IMG/VR virus record: IMGVR_UViG_3300009182_000096
Span: 1 to 46,878 of that record
DNA length: 46,878 nucleotides
Source: a virus
Direction: 5' to 3' (one strand)
Positions 24,986 through 34,602 of this stretch are shown here, in pieces. The notes beneath the pieces are model-generated. The model was given only the letters and a program-made list of their open reading frames with translations, did no database searches and had not been told where the DNA came from. A program made the translations under genes and the position numbers. The first letter of the stretch is position 1, and each line of letters opens with the position of its first letter.

Positions 24986-25440
24986 GTGACAAATTCTGGT
25001 TGCTCATGTGTTAACCAGTCTTCTAAGAGTGCTATATAGAATTCATGCTGATCACAATTTACAAATACGTATCTGTACTCATTATCTGTAGGCATTTCTT
25101 TAAAGGCTACAAATACCTTGCTGCGATCGTATTTAAATATTAGCAAAGGTTTTTTGCCTACTTGCTCACCTTGACGAATAGCTTGTTTCCAAAATTCTAT
25201 TAACTGAGGGCTCTTACCAGTTAAAATATTGCTGGTAAGGTGATCCTTAGCATACCCTTTTACTTCAGTACACCACAAGTTAGTGCGCCCAGGTACATAT
25301 AAATCGCCTTTAAGCTGATGTTTAGGGTCAAGCGCCCCAGATCCAGGTATTTTTTCCCAATTTAAATTTGTGTGCTTTCGAAGTAAATCTCGCACTGTTG
25401 TTTCGGTTCTAGCACCTTTGGCTCTTGGATCAACTGTCAT
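24982..25440 (-). CDS. PD-(D/E)XK nuclease, Holliday-junction-resolvase-like
   Basis: The 152 residues match a phage family of archaeal-Hjc-like nucleases. The basic start RAKGARTETTV contributes E13. GSGALDPKHQLKGDLYV gives D46, and CTEVKGY gives E59 and K61, completing the E...D...ExK active site. It starts 1 base after the SbcC stop and so belongs to the recombination operon. It probably resolves branched DNA before packaging. RusA or RuvC folds are excluded by the ExK signature. Confidence 0.8.
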   Translation of the reverse strand: MTVDPRAKGARTETTVRDLLRKHTNLNWEKIPGSGALDPKHQLKGDLYVPGRTNLWCTEVKGYAKDHLTSNILTGKSPQLIEFWKQAIRQGEQVGKKPLLIFKYDRSKVFVAFKEMPTDNEYRYVFVNCDQHEFYIALLEDWLTHEQPEFVT

Positions 25441-25441
25441 A

Positions 25442-27280
25442 CTATGCCTCTATTTGTGAAATATTATTTTTCTTAATAACATTTATTTTTTCTAGTAGAG
25501 GATGAGTAAATCCGTGAGATACAATAAAAGTATTTAAGTACTCTTCGGTTAATAAAACTTCTACTAATTTTTCTTTTCCATCAACATCTAGTGTTTCTAC
25601 AGTTTCATCTAGAATTAATAAGTTAATTCTAGAACTTGACAGAGATTGCATTAATTTGCGAATAGCCAGTAGTGTAGCTACATTTACTCTAGCACGTTCT
25701 CCTCCGCTAAGTGCAAGAATATCAATATCTTTGCCGTTGTCAGTGATAACTACATTTAATTTATCACTGGCACTAATACGAAAAGCTATTTGAAATCTAC
25801 CATCACTTAAGTCTACCAAGTACTGATTGGTTAATTCTTCTAGATCTTTGACCAAACACTCAATTTTGTAGGCAACTAAACCTGTTGTTGAAAATGTTTT
25901 ATTAAGAATATTTATAATACCCATCTTTTCAGATAGCTCATGTAAAGTACCAGAATATTTTTCTAATTCTTCGCCCATTTCTATTAACTGCTTAGAAATA
26001 ATTTCAGTTTTAGTATTATGCGCTTCTGCTTCACGGTTATTTTTTTCTGCTTGGGTAATAGCAGTTTTAATATTAGTTACTGCAATTTGAAGTGCTGTAA
26101 ACTTAGATTCAAGTTCATTCTTGTCTAATAAATCTTCTGATAATTCTGTATCAATCAAAGAATGATACTTCTCCCATTCTTCTTTGGCTTTTATAGCTTT
26201 ATCATAATCAAAAAGTTGATTTTTATATTTTGTTTGTTGAGTACTATACTCTGATATAATTTTATCAGCTTCTTGCTTTCTAATTTTAGCTTTTTGTTGC
26301 AAATCTTCTTGTTCTGCTAATAAACTTGCAATTTTAGATTCATCAATAGTTTGTAAACAAGTAGGACAAGTACCAGATAATCCATTCATTTTTGTTACAA
26401 AAGTTTGAGAATCTCTGATAGTTTTATTTAATTCTATTTGTTCAGTATTAGCTTCCTCAGCACTAACTTTTAGTGTGCTATCTACAGAGTCAGGTTTATC
26501 TGGTATTGGAAATACTTTTAAATTGTTTTGTATTTGTTTATAAGTATTATTTGCAGTAATTTTTTTATTGGTTTGTTCTAGAGTTTTTAATTTGTTTTCA
26601 ATATTAGCTTGCTCGGCAATTAATGTTTCATCTAATACTGGTACTTCTATTATTGTTTTTTGTGTTAAGTTAGTACTACTGTACTTGTCTAGCCAACTAC
26701 TTATTGTTTTTACTTGTGTGTCAACAGCAACTATATCTTTGTTAAGGTTACTGGCTACTTCTTTGAATATTTCTTGCGCTTTGGTATACTTGCCTAGGTT
26801 AAGTAATTCTATAAGGAACTTTTTTCTAGCCGTGTCTGGCGCAGTTAAAAATTCTAAACTACTGGCATTTGATTGATACACAATTTGTGCAAACGTTTTA
26901 TGATCAAAACCTATAATGTCTTCAATCATCTTGTAAGTTGCTGTGGCTGTGTGTGCTGAAATATCGTTGTTAAATTTAAATAATTTTACGGCTTGCGTAG
27001 TACCACGAGTAGTTTTAATTTGATAGTCTACTCCGTCTTTTTCAAAGTCTAATTCTATTGTATAACTTTTATCTTTGGTATAACGATTAAGTATGTCGGC
27101 TTTTTTAATGCCTTTGCTATTTTTATTAAACAGTACTTCTTCTAGGATTAAAGCAATACTAGATTTACCGTGACCGTTTTTTCCAACCAATTGGGTTAGT
27201 GGGCCACTAATAAAACATACACTATTATCTTTGCCATAACTAAAAGCATTAGACCATCGTAATGTTTTTAATGTAATCAT
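25442..27280 (-). CDS. SbcC / gp46-like recombination ATPase
   Basis: The 612-residue SMC-like protein has Walker A GKNGHGKS at 33-40, two long coiled coils, a zinc hook CPTC near residue 305 at the turn, the ABC signature LSGGERARVNVA near 522, and Walker B LLILDE near 556. It works with the SbcD-like nuclease encoded two genes before. The complex resects DNA ends for recombination-dependent replication, as T4 gp46/gp47 do. ATGA overlap with glutaredoxin. Confidence 0.95.
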   Translation of the reverse strand: MITLKTLRWSNAFSYGKDNSVCFISGPLTQLVGKNGHGKSSIALILEEVLFNKNSKGIKKADILNRYTKDKSYTIELDFEKDGVDYQIKTTRGTTQAVKLFKFNNDISAHTATATYKMIEDIIGFDHKTFAQIVYQSNASSLEFLTAPDTARKKFLIELLNLGKYTKAQEIFKEVASNLNKDIVAVDTQVKTISSWLDKYSSTNLTQKTIIEVPVLDETLIAEQANIENKLKTLEQTNKKITANNTYKQIQNNLKVFPIPDKPDSVDSTLKVSAEEANTEQIELNKTIRDSQTFVTKMNGLSGTCPTCLQTIDESKIASLLAEQEDLQQKAKIRKQEADKIISEYSTQQTKYKNQLFDYDKAIKAKEEWEKYHSLIDTELSEDLLDKNELESKFTALQIAVTNIKTAITQAEKNNREAEAHNTKTEIISKQLIEMGEELEKYSGTLHELSEKMGIINILNKTFSTTGLVAYKIECLVKDLEELTNQYLVDLSDGRFQIAFRISASDKLNVVITDNGKDIDILALSGGERARVNVATLLAIRKLMQSLSSSRINLLILDETVETLDVDGKEKLVEVLLTEEYLNTFIVSHGFTHPLLEKINVIKKNNISQIEA

Positions 27281-27522
27281 CTTAATGCATTTGTTAGTTC
27301 TGCTAATCCGCCAATATGTTCGTTATTAATAAATACTTGCGGTACTGAGCGTGCATCGGGCAAACGAGCATAAAACTCTTCTTTGGTAATATCTACATTT
27401 AGCATTTTTACTTGATATGCTATGCCCCTAGAAACTAGTAAATTTTTTGCTTGTTCACAGGCAGGGCAGTTGGGCTGTGACCATAGTTCTACTGTAAGAT
27501 TATTGTTCGAATTTGTCTGCAT
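27277..27522 (-). CDS. Glutaredoxin
   Basis: The 81-residue protein has a thioredoxin fold: redox site CPAC in WSQPNCPACEQA, the cis-Pro segment RSVPQVFIN and the GG in IGGLAEL. It probably reduces the class II ribonucleotide reductase or other thiols. It is wedged between sbcD-like and sbcC-like genes, overlapping both, so its translation is coupled to the recombination proteins rather than to nrdJ. Confidence 0.95.
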   Translation of the reverse strand: MQTNSNNNLTVELWSQPNCPACEQAKNLLVSRGIAYQVKMLNVDITKEEFYARLPDARSVPQVFINNEHIGGLAELTNALR

Positions 27523-28453
27523 AATTTTGCATTTCCTTTAGTACGTTTTCTACTGTTGGTTGTGGTAGTTGTAAAATAAATGTTAAATATTCGGAAACTT
27601 CTTCCGATAAGCTCATAGTAGGGTCTAGGATTAAGGCAGACTCTGTGGCTCGTTTTATAACTTTTTTATCTATTAAATCAGAGTTTTCTAACTCTGCTAA
27701 TTCTTGCATATCGCCTTCAATTTCATACATTGTATGATGAAATTGAGTAGCAGGCTTTTCATCATGTACACCAACAGTTTTACGAATTAATTGTGGCAAT
27801 TCTAATTTTAACCATTGATGTTCTGTGCTATCTGTATCAAACAGTATAGTACCAGTATCTACTAAATTACGGTGAAAACTGGTAGTAATAGGACTTCCAG
27901 GATATAAGATATTACGCTGACAATTATCATAAGAATGTAGATCGCCAGCGAGTACCACTTCCCATTTATTGAATACATCAAGATCAATCTCAGGTTTAAC
28001 ATGAGGAGGAATTTCTCCCCTTACGTGGGTACACAAAACTTTTTTGGCAAAACTAAATTCCGTTTTTTCAAGTTCTTTTAGTTTATTGTAGGGAACGAAA
28101 TCAACGCCTTTATACGTATAAAAGTCATCTACAATTCTAACTAAAGGATTAAGGCGACTTGTTACAATTTTTAAATTTGATAAAAAAGTTGTGTCTTTTT
28201 TAACGGCTTCATGATTACCTGGATAAATTATAGTTTCCACTTGACAACTAGAAACGAAATCAAAGTAAGTTTCTAGTTCTTCCATATTAGGTAATTTATC
28301 AAATATGTCACCACCTACAACAAATAAGTCGCATTGTTTTTGTTGTTGTTTGAGTTGTTCCCAAAGCATATTAAATCGATTTTTTGCCCACTCTATAGGT
28401 ACGTTCTTTTGCCCTAATTTTATGTGAACATCTGCTGTGAAAAGTATTTTCAT
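27500..28453 (-). CDS. SbcD / gp47-like nuclease
   Basis: ATG 28453 is chosen; an in-frame TTG at 28468 lies in the T-run of the preceding terminator and has no ribosome binding site. The 317 residues show calcineurin-like phosphoesterase motifs: FTADVHI (D8, H10), VGGDIFD, YPGNHE, CTHVRGE and AGDLHSY, giving the two-metal site. It partners the SbcC-like ATPase to process double-strand ends. Confidence 0.95.
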   Translation of the reverse strand: MKILFTADVHIKLGQKNVPIEWAKNRFNMLWEQLKQQQKQCDLFVVGGDIFDKLPNMEELETYFDFVSSCQVETIIYPGNHEAVKKDTTFLSNLKIVTSRLNPLVRIVDDFYTYKGVDFVPYNKLKELEKTEFSFAKKVLCTHVRGEIPPHVKPEIDLDVFNKWEVVLAGDLHSYDNCQRNILYPGSPITTSFHRNLVDTGTILFDTDSTEHQWLKLELPQLIRKTVGVHDEKPATQFHHTMYEIEGDMQELAELENSDLIDKKVIKRATESALILDPTMSLSEEVSEYLTFILQLPQPTVENVLKEMQNYADKFEQ

Positions 28454-28466
28454 TATTTTTTTAGAC

Positions 28467-28499
28467 AAAAAAGCCTGGTAAGCTATAAGTTTACCAGGC
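28467..28499 (-). terminator. Terminator after SSB gene
   Basis: Eleven-base-pair stem GCCTGGTAAAC / GCTTACCAGGC with one wobble, loop TTATA, followed by six T on the minus strand. It separates the SSB gene from the recombination genes. Confidence 0.9.
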
Positions 28500-28508
28500 C
28501 TGTGTTAT

Positions 28509-29150
28509 TTATTCTACTAAGTCTTTTACTGCTTCTTTTTCAGACTCTGATTGACCTTCATCGTCAGTACCAGAACTAATTTTTTGCAGTAATGCTAGCA
28601 CTTCAGCTTCTGTAGGACGTGGATATTTTTCATCAATTGTTTTTTCAGCATTAGCTAATTCACGTTCTGCTTCTGAAAGTTTACGTGGTTTGCAGCGCAA
28701 AACTTGTAGTTGATATTCAACGTTAAACGCTAGTGGACCTGTTTTAGTGCGTTTAAACACTACATCCCAACCTGTATCAAAATCGGTAGGATCACCCAAG
28801 TCTTCTGCGGCTGCCATAATTTGCTCAAATAATTTTTTCTTTAAGTTAAGAGCTTTGACTTTACCATCTTTTGGGTCAATGCAATTAATTGAATAACTCC
28901 AAGCACATTTAGCTTCGGGATAGAACTCTTGAACATGATCTTTTTCAAGATTATCAAACTTTTCTTTTTCACGGCTAAATGCCAAGCACTCAATAGGAAT
29001 ATCTTTGTTGTTAGTGCCTTTTAACCAGTAAATATATCGTGGAAGAATACCACCAATTAATCGTACTGAATTTTCTCCGTCTTTGTACTCAAAGGCTTCA
29101 ACCTTATTTGATTGTGCTTTGCCTTTAGTATTTTTAAAGCTAATTGCCAT
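28509..29150 (-). CDS. Single-stranded DNA-binding protein, phage gp32-type
   Basis: The 213 residues begin MAISFKNTKGKAQ and have a large OB-like core (VEAFEYKDGENSVRLIGGILPRY; W-containing strands; QLQVLRCKPRKL) and a strongly acidic C-terminal tail (SSGTDDEGQSESEKEAVKDLVE). This is the usual plan of replication SSBs: binding core plus acidic partner-recruiting tail. Location in the replication block before SbcCD fits. The first six residues are shared with the small protein at 45434-45694. Confidence 0.8.
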   Translation of the reverse strand: MAISFKNTKGKAQSNKVEAFEYKDGENSVRLIGGILPRYIYWLKGTNNKDIPIECLAFSREKEKFDNLEKDHVQEFYPEAKCAWSYSINCIDPKDGKVKALNLKKKLFEQIMAAAEDLGDPTDFDTGWDVVFKRTKTGPLAFNVEYQLQVLRCKPRKLSEAERELANAEKTIDEKYPRPTEAEVLALLQKISSGTDDEGQSESEKEAVKDLVE

Positions 29151-29541
29151 TTGTTAATTCCTCGTATTTGAATTTTATTTGTTCGTTTGTTATTTCTAGC
29201 AATGGATTAGTATCCAATGCATTTAAGTTTAAATCAGTAAAGTAGCTCAGATCTAAGTATTTAATGTGTTGTAGTTTATATAATTGATAGTCTCTGCGAC
29301 CACATAATCTTAGATATTGAGCTAAATACCGAATATCTGTAGTTTTATCTTTAAAAAAGTCTTTTGGATTTAGTAGAAAACTACTGCCAGCTAATGATTT
29401 TGTAATGGGTTTATAAACACTATATTTTGTTTTAGGTAATGTTTTATTTTGCCAATAAAAATAAAGAGCTCGCATCATATAGTCTGGGTTACAATTAGTT
29501 TCTTGTTCCAGGACTAATATGTTGAAAAATAGAGTAGTCAT
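29140..29541 (-). CDS. Hypothetical protein upstream of SSB
   Basis: The 133-residue protein has many Tyr, Leu and Lys and no known motif. It is the first gene after the promoter at 29564-29592 and overlaps the SSB start. Position between helicase and SSB would suit a helicase loader or replication accessory factor, but the sequence does not establish this. Confidence 0.65.
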   Translation of the reverse strand: MTTLFFNILVLEQETNCNPDYMMRALYFYWQNKTLPKTKYSVYKPITKSLAGSSFLLNPKDFFKDKTTDIRYLAQYLRLCGRRDYQLYKLQHIKYLDLSYFTDLNLNALDTNPLLEITNEQIKFKYEELTNGN

Positions 29542-29563
29542 TGTGTGCTATTCTCTAGATAAT

Positions 29564-29592
29564 ATTATACCACTTTAAGGATTTCTAGACAA
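29564..29592 (-). promoter_or_regulatory. Sigma-70 promoter of the SSB operon
   Basis: TTGTCT, 17-base spacer, TATAAT reading leftward, 22 bases before the first ATG. Confidence 0.8.
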
Positions 29593-29604
29593 GTGAATTT
29601 TTCA

Positions 29605-30915
29605 TCAAACTGTAATGATTTCCCAACCTTTACGCATATAAAGACCTAACCTATCATTATTTTGCTTCTTGTCAGCATATCCAGAAAAATTTATGTCTAT
29701 TACTAAAGGTGTAAGTTTTTCTTCATGAATACGCTGTATTCGCCCTACAATTTGTTCTAGTAGACTATCATTGCTCATAGGAACTGCTAAAATAACGCAG
29801 GACAACGAGTTAATAGATATGCCTTCTGAGAATATTTGTCTTGAGCCGCAAACACACTTCTTTTCTCCACTAAGTAATTGTTCTTTGGCAAGCTGTCGTT
29901 TGGCAAGCTGTCGTTCTTGACTTTCTGACCCACCAACAACCAACACACTTTCGTCACCAACATATTCTGAAACCTTTTCTAAGAATTCTACACGATCTGC
30001 AATTACTAATACTCTGTGTCCTGCAGCCATTTGAGTTAATGCAATACTTGCAATAAAGCGGCGATAGTCGTCGTCTTGCGTAAGATAATTGATTTTTTCT
30101 ACCCAAGTAGCGTTGGGTTTTAATATAATTCCTGGTTTTATAATCTTAACCTGAGGAGTAAGAGTATTAGATTGAGGTGGTTTAACTACATGATCTCCAA
30201 AATAGTCGCGAAATACAATGTGTTTTTGATCTTTGCGAATCATTGTGCCACTTAGCGCAATTCTATATCTGGCATGAAAACAGTCAATAGTTGATGCAAA
30301 TGTAGTGGCAGGACAGTGGTGGGCTTCATCCAAGATAATAGTACCAAACTCTTTGGCAAGTTGACTAGTGTATTTGACTAGTGTTTGAATATTGGCAACT
30401 GTTATAAAGTGGTCTTCGTGGTCAACTTGTCCACCGCCAATGATTCCAGGTTTATGTCCAAATAAAACTTCAACTTCTTCTGCCCACTGATCTCTGAGGG
30501 CTGCGGTGTGGGTAATAACCAAGGTTTTTTGCCCAAACTTGTGTGCAAGGTGTAGGGCTGTAAAAGTCTTTCCCCATCCAACAAGAGCATTGATAAAAAC
30601 TGTGTCTGAAATTTCGTCAAAAACAATTTGCTGTTCTGGTCTAAGCGGGAATTTTGGGTTTGGAAAAGGAGCTGGTACAAAAATTCTTTTATCTGTAATT
30701 TCATACTCTGTGGGAATTAAATCATGTCTGCCCTGTGGAATAGATAAAATACCGCGTGGTAGTAACCTATAATTTTTAATTGTTTCTACTGTGGAAAATT
30801 TCTTAGACCCAGTATCTTTGTTAATTTTATAAGTTAATGCTTTAAGTATGGCTTTGGTTTCTTCTACACCTGGATTATCCATGTATATACGATTAGATAT
30901 TATAGCCTTAGCCAT
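29605..30915 (-). CDS. SF2 DNA helicase, UvsW-like
   Basis: ATG 30915 overlaps the previous stop (TAATG) and gives 436 residues. Motifs in order: RPEQQIVFDE (Q-like), VGWGKT (Walker A), VITHTAALRDQW (Ia), ILDEAHHCPA (II, DEAH), ALSGTMIR (III), and the C-terminal QIVGRIQRIHE (VI). T4 UvsW and its relatives unwind branched DNA and R-loops and link recombination to replication. It follows the polymerase operon. Confidence 0.9.
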   Translation of the reverse strand: MAKAIISNRIYMDNPGVEETKAILKALTYKINKDTGSKKFSTVETIKNYRLLPRGILSIPQGRHDLIPTEYEITDKRIFVPAPFPNPKFPLRPEQQIVFDEISDTVFINALVGWGKTFTALHLAHKFGQKTLVITHTAALRDQWAEEVEVLFGHKPGIIGGGQVDHEDHFITVANIQTLVKYTSQLAKEFGTIILDEAHHCPATTFASTIDCFHARYRIALSGTMIRKDQKHIVFRDYFGDHVVKPPQSNTLTPQVKIIKPGIILKPNATWVEKINYLTQDDDYRRFIASIALTQMAAGHRVLVIADRVEFLEKVSEYVGDESVLVVGGSESQERQLAKRQLAKEQLLSGEKKCVCGSRQIFSEGISINSLSCVILAVPMSNDSLLEQIVGRIQRIHEEKLTPLVIDINFSGYADKKQNNDRLGLYMRKGWEIITV

Positions 30916-31448
30916 TAAATTAATCTCCAACTTTCTTTTGGTTTGTCTTTGTACAAACCATATAATATATAACAATGGTTTGAATATAGTACAGCAGCGT
31001 AAGTATCATCATCATTTGGTTTAAAAGCAGTTTTAAATCTTTGTGGTATATTTTTAAGTTCTATAACTGCACCTAAGCCGTTAGTTGGTAAAACTTTAGT
31101 TATTTCTTGCACTAACAATTTAACTCGCCGAGTCTTTTTATACTGAAATACCGTTCCATGGCTGTCAATAAACCAAGTAGTATTTTTAGCTAATTTTAGC
31201 AAATCACCTAGAAAATACACTGCTTTATTAATAGGAAAAAGCTTTACGCCTTCAACCAATAATTGTAGCCTTCTGCGACTTAGGGTTTCTTTATTTATGC
31301 TTTTATCATCAACTATCCGCATAACTGCACTATGCTCATTGGTATCTAAATCTTCATACTCAGTAGCATAGTACGTTACACCGTCTTCTGTTTGCGGAGT
31401 TTTTTCACCTAGTCTAAATACGGGCCAAACTATTTTCTCTAAGTTCAT
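30915..31448 (-). CDS. Hypothetical protein between polymerase and helicase
   Basis: ATG 31448 has AAGGA 5 bases upstream and overlaps the 3' end of the polymerase gene by 35 bases, giving 177 residues. The product is basic with alternating hydrophobic strands; no motif recognised. It overlaps the helicase start, so it is translated with the replication proteins and may bind DNA or polymerase. Confidence 0.7.
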   Translation of the reverse strand: MNLEKIVWPVFRLGEKTPQTEDGVTYYATEYEDLDTNEHSAVMRIVDDKSINKETLSRRRLQLLVEGVKLFPINKAVYFLGDLLKLAKNTTWFIDSHGTVFQYKKTRRVKLLVQEITKVLPTNGLGAVIELKNIPQRFKTAFKPNDDDTYAAVLYSNHCYILYGLYKDKPKESWRLI

Positions 31449-33696
31449 AGTATCCTTCAAACTTATCAAAGGAGTAATCTTGACCAATATCTTGATCTAC
31501 TCCAATAGGGCAGCCTTTTATAGAGCAACCACGATCTTTTTGTGTGTTACGTTTTAAGATTTCACAGTATTCTTCTACACACTCGTCTTTTACTAGTGCA
31601 ACAATAGAGTCATGTACAAGCATAAATATTTTAGCATCTAAACCTTTAGCAGATATTTCATTGGCAGTGTCTATTGCAGCCAATAAGTTTATATCACTAG
31701 CAATAGATTGGATCTCCGAATTGATGCCTGACCTAACTTCGTGGGCGGCAATACCTTTGTCTGTGCTAAACACATTAGGCAGCCTGCGCTTGCGACCAAA
31801 AAAACTATAAGTATAGCCGTTTTCTTGAATAAACTCTTTGCGAGAATTAAGCCAAGTTTTAAGTCCACTAAATTTTGTAAAATAACTTTTAATATCTTCT
31901 TTAGCCCTGTCAACGCCATAGGTTTCTCCTGTTGCTTTTGATACCGTGTCTGATACTTTTTGTGGTCCACTACCATATAAAATTCCAAAAGAAATTGCTT
32001 TAGCACTTTGACGCTTATCGCCAAATAGTTTTTTAACATCTTCTACTTGACAAACTAAATCAAACACCATTTTAGCAATAGTTGAGTGAAAATCACCTTT
32101 GCTAATAAAAACTTGCTGCAAGTTTGTGTCGCCACTTAACACAGCAGCGTAATACATTTCTGCTGTAGCCAAGTCTTGGCTTACAATTTTATAGCCAAGT
32201 GGAGCTCGGATGCATCCTTTAATAATTGGATCATCTCGCGGTATCTGCTGGGCATTAAACTTACCGCTACTAGACAACCTGCCAGATGTGGTAAAAATAA
32301 GGTTAAAGTTAGTACGAATTCTATCATCTTTGTCCAATTCTGGAAGAATTTTTTGTATATAAGTATTCTGAATTTTGCCCAGTTTACGTACATTTAGAAT
32401 AGCTGCAGGTAAGCGGTGTTGTTCGCTAAGTTCTTCAAGCACTTCTGCATCAGTGGAAATTGCACCAGTTGCAGTCTTCTTACCAGTATGCTTTAATTTA
32501 AGGTAGTCAAATAAGATTGTTCTTAGTTGAAGTACAGAGTTAGGGTTAAAGATTTTGCCTTGGTCTTGCTCAAACTGTTTTACTTCATCAAAGGTATAAA
32601 TAGTTTCTTTTGCTTCTTGAATCTTTTCATTTAAGTAAGTGTTTGCAGCTTCCATGCGTTCACGGCTAATAGGAATACCTACTTCTTCCATGTCCATTAA
32701 GAATAGTGTGCCTTTAACTAGTAAATTTTCATATACTGATCTAAATTTGTCATTCTTTTGTACAATAGGCCAAAACTTGTTAAACAAGTCAAAAGTAACA
32801 GCAGTATCAATACTAGCGTATTGTGAAATAATGTCAAAAGGAATCAAGTCATAGCTAAAGTCATCTTGTAGCATACCGTGCGTGTTACAATAATCCTTTT
32901 TAAAAGAATCTAGTTCACTGTCATAGTCACCATAATCTGTGTACTTAAGTGCTAGTGGCTTTAAGCCGTGTGTATCATTTTCATCAAGTACGTAGTGTAA
33001 CAACATAGTGTCATGAACTCTGCTACGATCAAACTCAATTCCAAGATGATACTTAATCATCTTGTAGTCAAATTTCATGTTGTGAAACACAGTTATAAAA
33101 TCACGAGCAATAGTGTTCAGCAACTCCATGCACTCTTCATCAAGGCAATCTGTGGAGATATATCTGCCTTGATGAGTTTTGTAGGTTAAAGATACACCTA
33201 AAACATAACCATCTCTGGGATAAAGTGCTGTTGTTTCTGTGTCCCAAGCCACATAACCACTTGCATTAGCAATAATTTCTTCTAAATAAGCTTTGGCTTC
33301 CTTGGTACTATTAATACCAGAATAATCTCCGCTAACTGTAGGTTTAATATCGCCTTTAATGTACTTGTGAATTCTATCACAAGCACGTTGAAAGTCTGGC
33401 TTACCTTCAGGTTTAAACGACAGCATACTGGGATTTGAAATAGCAATAAATTTATCATTAACAAGCTGTCCAGCCATGTTTGTTACCGACGTAATTTTAG
33501 CGTACTCTTTGGCAGCTTCTGACCCTACCAAGATAACAAAATTGTACTCGCTTAAGTCTACTTCAAGATCTACGTCTTTTTTCAACAGTTTTGTTATGGG
33601 TTTGCTTGACATATGATAGTGGTCAAACTCAAACTCAAAATACTCTGAATATCTAGTTTTATTGGGTGCTTTATCAATGAGTGCAATTTTTGTCAT
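31414..33696 (-). CDS. Family-A DNA polymerase with 3'-5' exonuclease
   Basis: The protein has 760 residues. The exonuclease domain is intact: Exo I WDTETTAL (D152, E154), Exo II FHNMKFDYKMI (D210), Exo III YASIDTAVTFDL. Polymerase motifs: A is SQDLATAEMYYAAVLSGD, with D and E kept but Arg replaced; B is KRQSAKAISFGILYGSG; C is LVHDSIV, with D696 kept but Ser697 where Glu is usual. Residues 1-120 resemble the C-terminal half of a uracil-DNA-glycosylase fold (VILVGSEAAKEYA, ISNPS) without its catalytic start. It is the first gene after its promoter and the probable replicative polymerase. Confidence 0.95.
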   Translation of the reverse strand: MTKIALIDKAPNKTRYSEYFEFEFDHYHMSSKPITKLLKKDVDLEVDLSEYNFVILVGSEAAKEYAKITSVTNMAGQLVNDKFIAISNPSMLSFKPEGKPDFQRACDRIHKYIKGDIKPTVSGDYSGINSTKEAKAYLEEIIANASGYVAWDTETTALYPRDGYVLGVSLTYKTHQGRYISTDCLDEECMELLNTIARDFITVFHNMKFDYKMIKYHLGIEFDRSRVHDTMLLHYVLDENDTHGLKPLALKYTDYGDYDSELDSFKKDYCNTHGMLQDDFSYDLIPFDIISQYASIDTAVTFDLFNKFWPIVQKNDKFRSVYENLLVKGTLFLMDMEEVGIPISRERMEAANTYLNEKIQEAKETIYTFDEVKQFEQDQGKIFNPNSVLQLRTILFDYLKLKHTGKKTATGAISTDAEVLEELSEQHRLPAAILNVRKLGKIQNTYIQKILPELDKDDRIRTNFNLIFTTSGRLSSSGKFNAQQIPRDDPIIKGCIRAPLGYKIVSQDLATAEMYYAAVLSGDTNLQQVFISKGDFHSTIAKMVFDLVCQVEDVKKLFGDKRQSAKAISFGILYGSGPQKVSDTVSKATGETYGVDRAKEDIKSYFTKFSGLKTWLNSRKEFIQENGYTYSFFGRKRRLPNVFSTDKGIAAHEVRSGINSEIQSIASDINLLAAIDTANEISAKGLDAKIFMLVHDSIVALVKDECVEEYCEILKRNTQKDRGCSIKGCPIGVDQDIGQDYSFDKFEGYYELRENSLARI

Positions 33697-33716
33697 AATT
33701 TTCCTTGTAATACTTT

Positions 33717-33745
33717 ATTATAGCGTATTTGGGCTAACAATTCAA
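33717..33745 (-). promoter_or_regulatory. Sigma-70 promoter of the polymerase operon
   Basis: TTGAAT, 17-base spacer, TATAAT reading leftward; AAGGA ribosome site 7 bases before the ATG at 33696. Confidence 0.85.
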
Positions 33746-33747
33746 GT

Positions 33748-34602
33748 TTATTTTTTAATATATTCTATGGTGGATTTTACATCTTCTTCAGATAGTTCAC
33801 CAGGGTCACTGCCATCAGGTAGTACAATATTTTCAACTATAAAACCACATTCTTCTATTATGGGTTTTAGAGTAAACATTGCTTTTTCTCCAGCTTCATC
33901 ACCATCAAACATAAGATAGATGTGTGTTACGCCCTGAGCCTTAAACGGCAGTAGTTTTTGTACTGTGTTATTTTGTAGTGTGTTAGTACCAAAGGCACAA
34001 GTTACATTTGTTAAACCTTTATCGTACAAGTTAAGCATATCAAATATGCCTTCTACAATTACTAAACTTTTTCCAGCTGAGGGTAATTGTGCAGGAAATA
34101 GCGGAATCTGAACACCACTAGGGTAATTAAGATACCTTGGATTACCATTACTTAAGGTATGTCTACCAACATAAACTACGGTTCTACCAGTTACATCTGT
34201 AATTGGAAATATAATTCTGTCTACTAGTTTTTCAACTTGATGTGTGTAGAAAGCATTAAAGTGTTGTAGTGTTTTTACAGATATTCCTCTAAAAGGTTTA
34301 GTATAGGGAGTAGCGCCTGAAGGTATTTCTAAGTTGCCTGAATACGCTTTTATTTCCTGTAGTTTTTCTTTTAGTTTTGCTATCTTGATTGGTACAGGAT
34401 TAGTAAAAACTCCATAATATTTAAATATGTTAGTTTTAAATCCACAAGCAAAACAGTGTGCTACACCACTAATCCTATCTACACGAAAACTAGGATTACT
34501 ATCTGGATGTTCTGGATTTAAACAACCAATTAGGTAGTCTCGGCCACTCACTGTAAAAGCTAAGTTATTCTTTTGTATTAGTTCTAGTACTGGATCACTC
34601 AT
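33748..34602 (-). CDS. DnaG-type primase
   Basis: The start at 34602 overlaps the helicase stop (TAATG); an earlier in-frame ATG lies inside the helicase gene. The 284 residues have a CHC2-type zinc finger (C27, H32, C50, C53), then a catalytic domain with Toprim acids in VIVEGIFDM and MFDGDEAGEKA. It lacks the C-terminal helicase-binding domain of bacterial DnaG, as phage primases often do. It makes RNA primers for lagging-strand synthesis with the adjacent DnaB-like helicase. Confidence 0.93.
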   Translation of the reverse strand: MSDPVLELIQKNNLAFTVSGRDYLIGCLNPEHPDSNPSFRVDRISGVAHCFACGFKTNIFKYYGVFTNPVPIKIAKLKEKLQEIKAYSGNLEIPSGATPYTKPFRGISVKTLQHFNAFYTHQVEKLVDRIIFPITDVTGRTVVYVGRHTLSNGNPRYLNYPSGVQIPLFPAQLPSAGKSLVIVEGIFDMLNLYDKGLTNVTCAFGTNTLQNNTVQKLLPFKAQGVTHIYLMFDGDEAGEKAMFTLKPIIEECGFIVENIVLPDGSDPGELSEEDVKSTIEYIKK

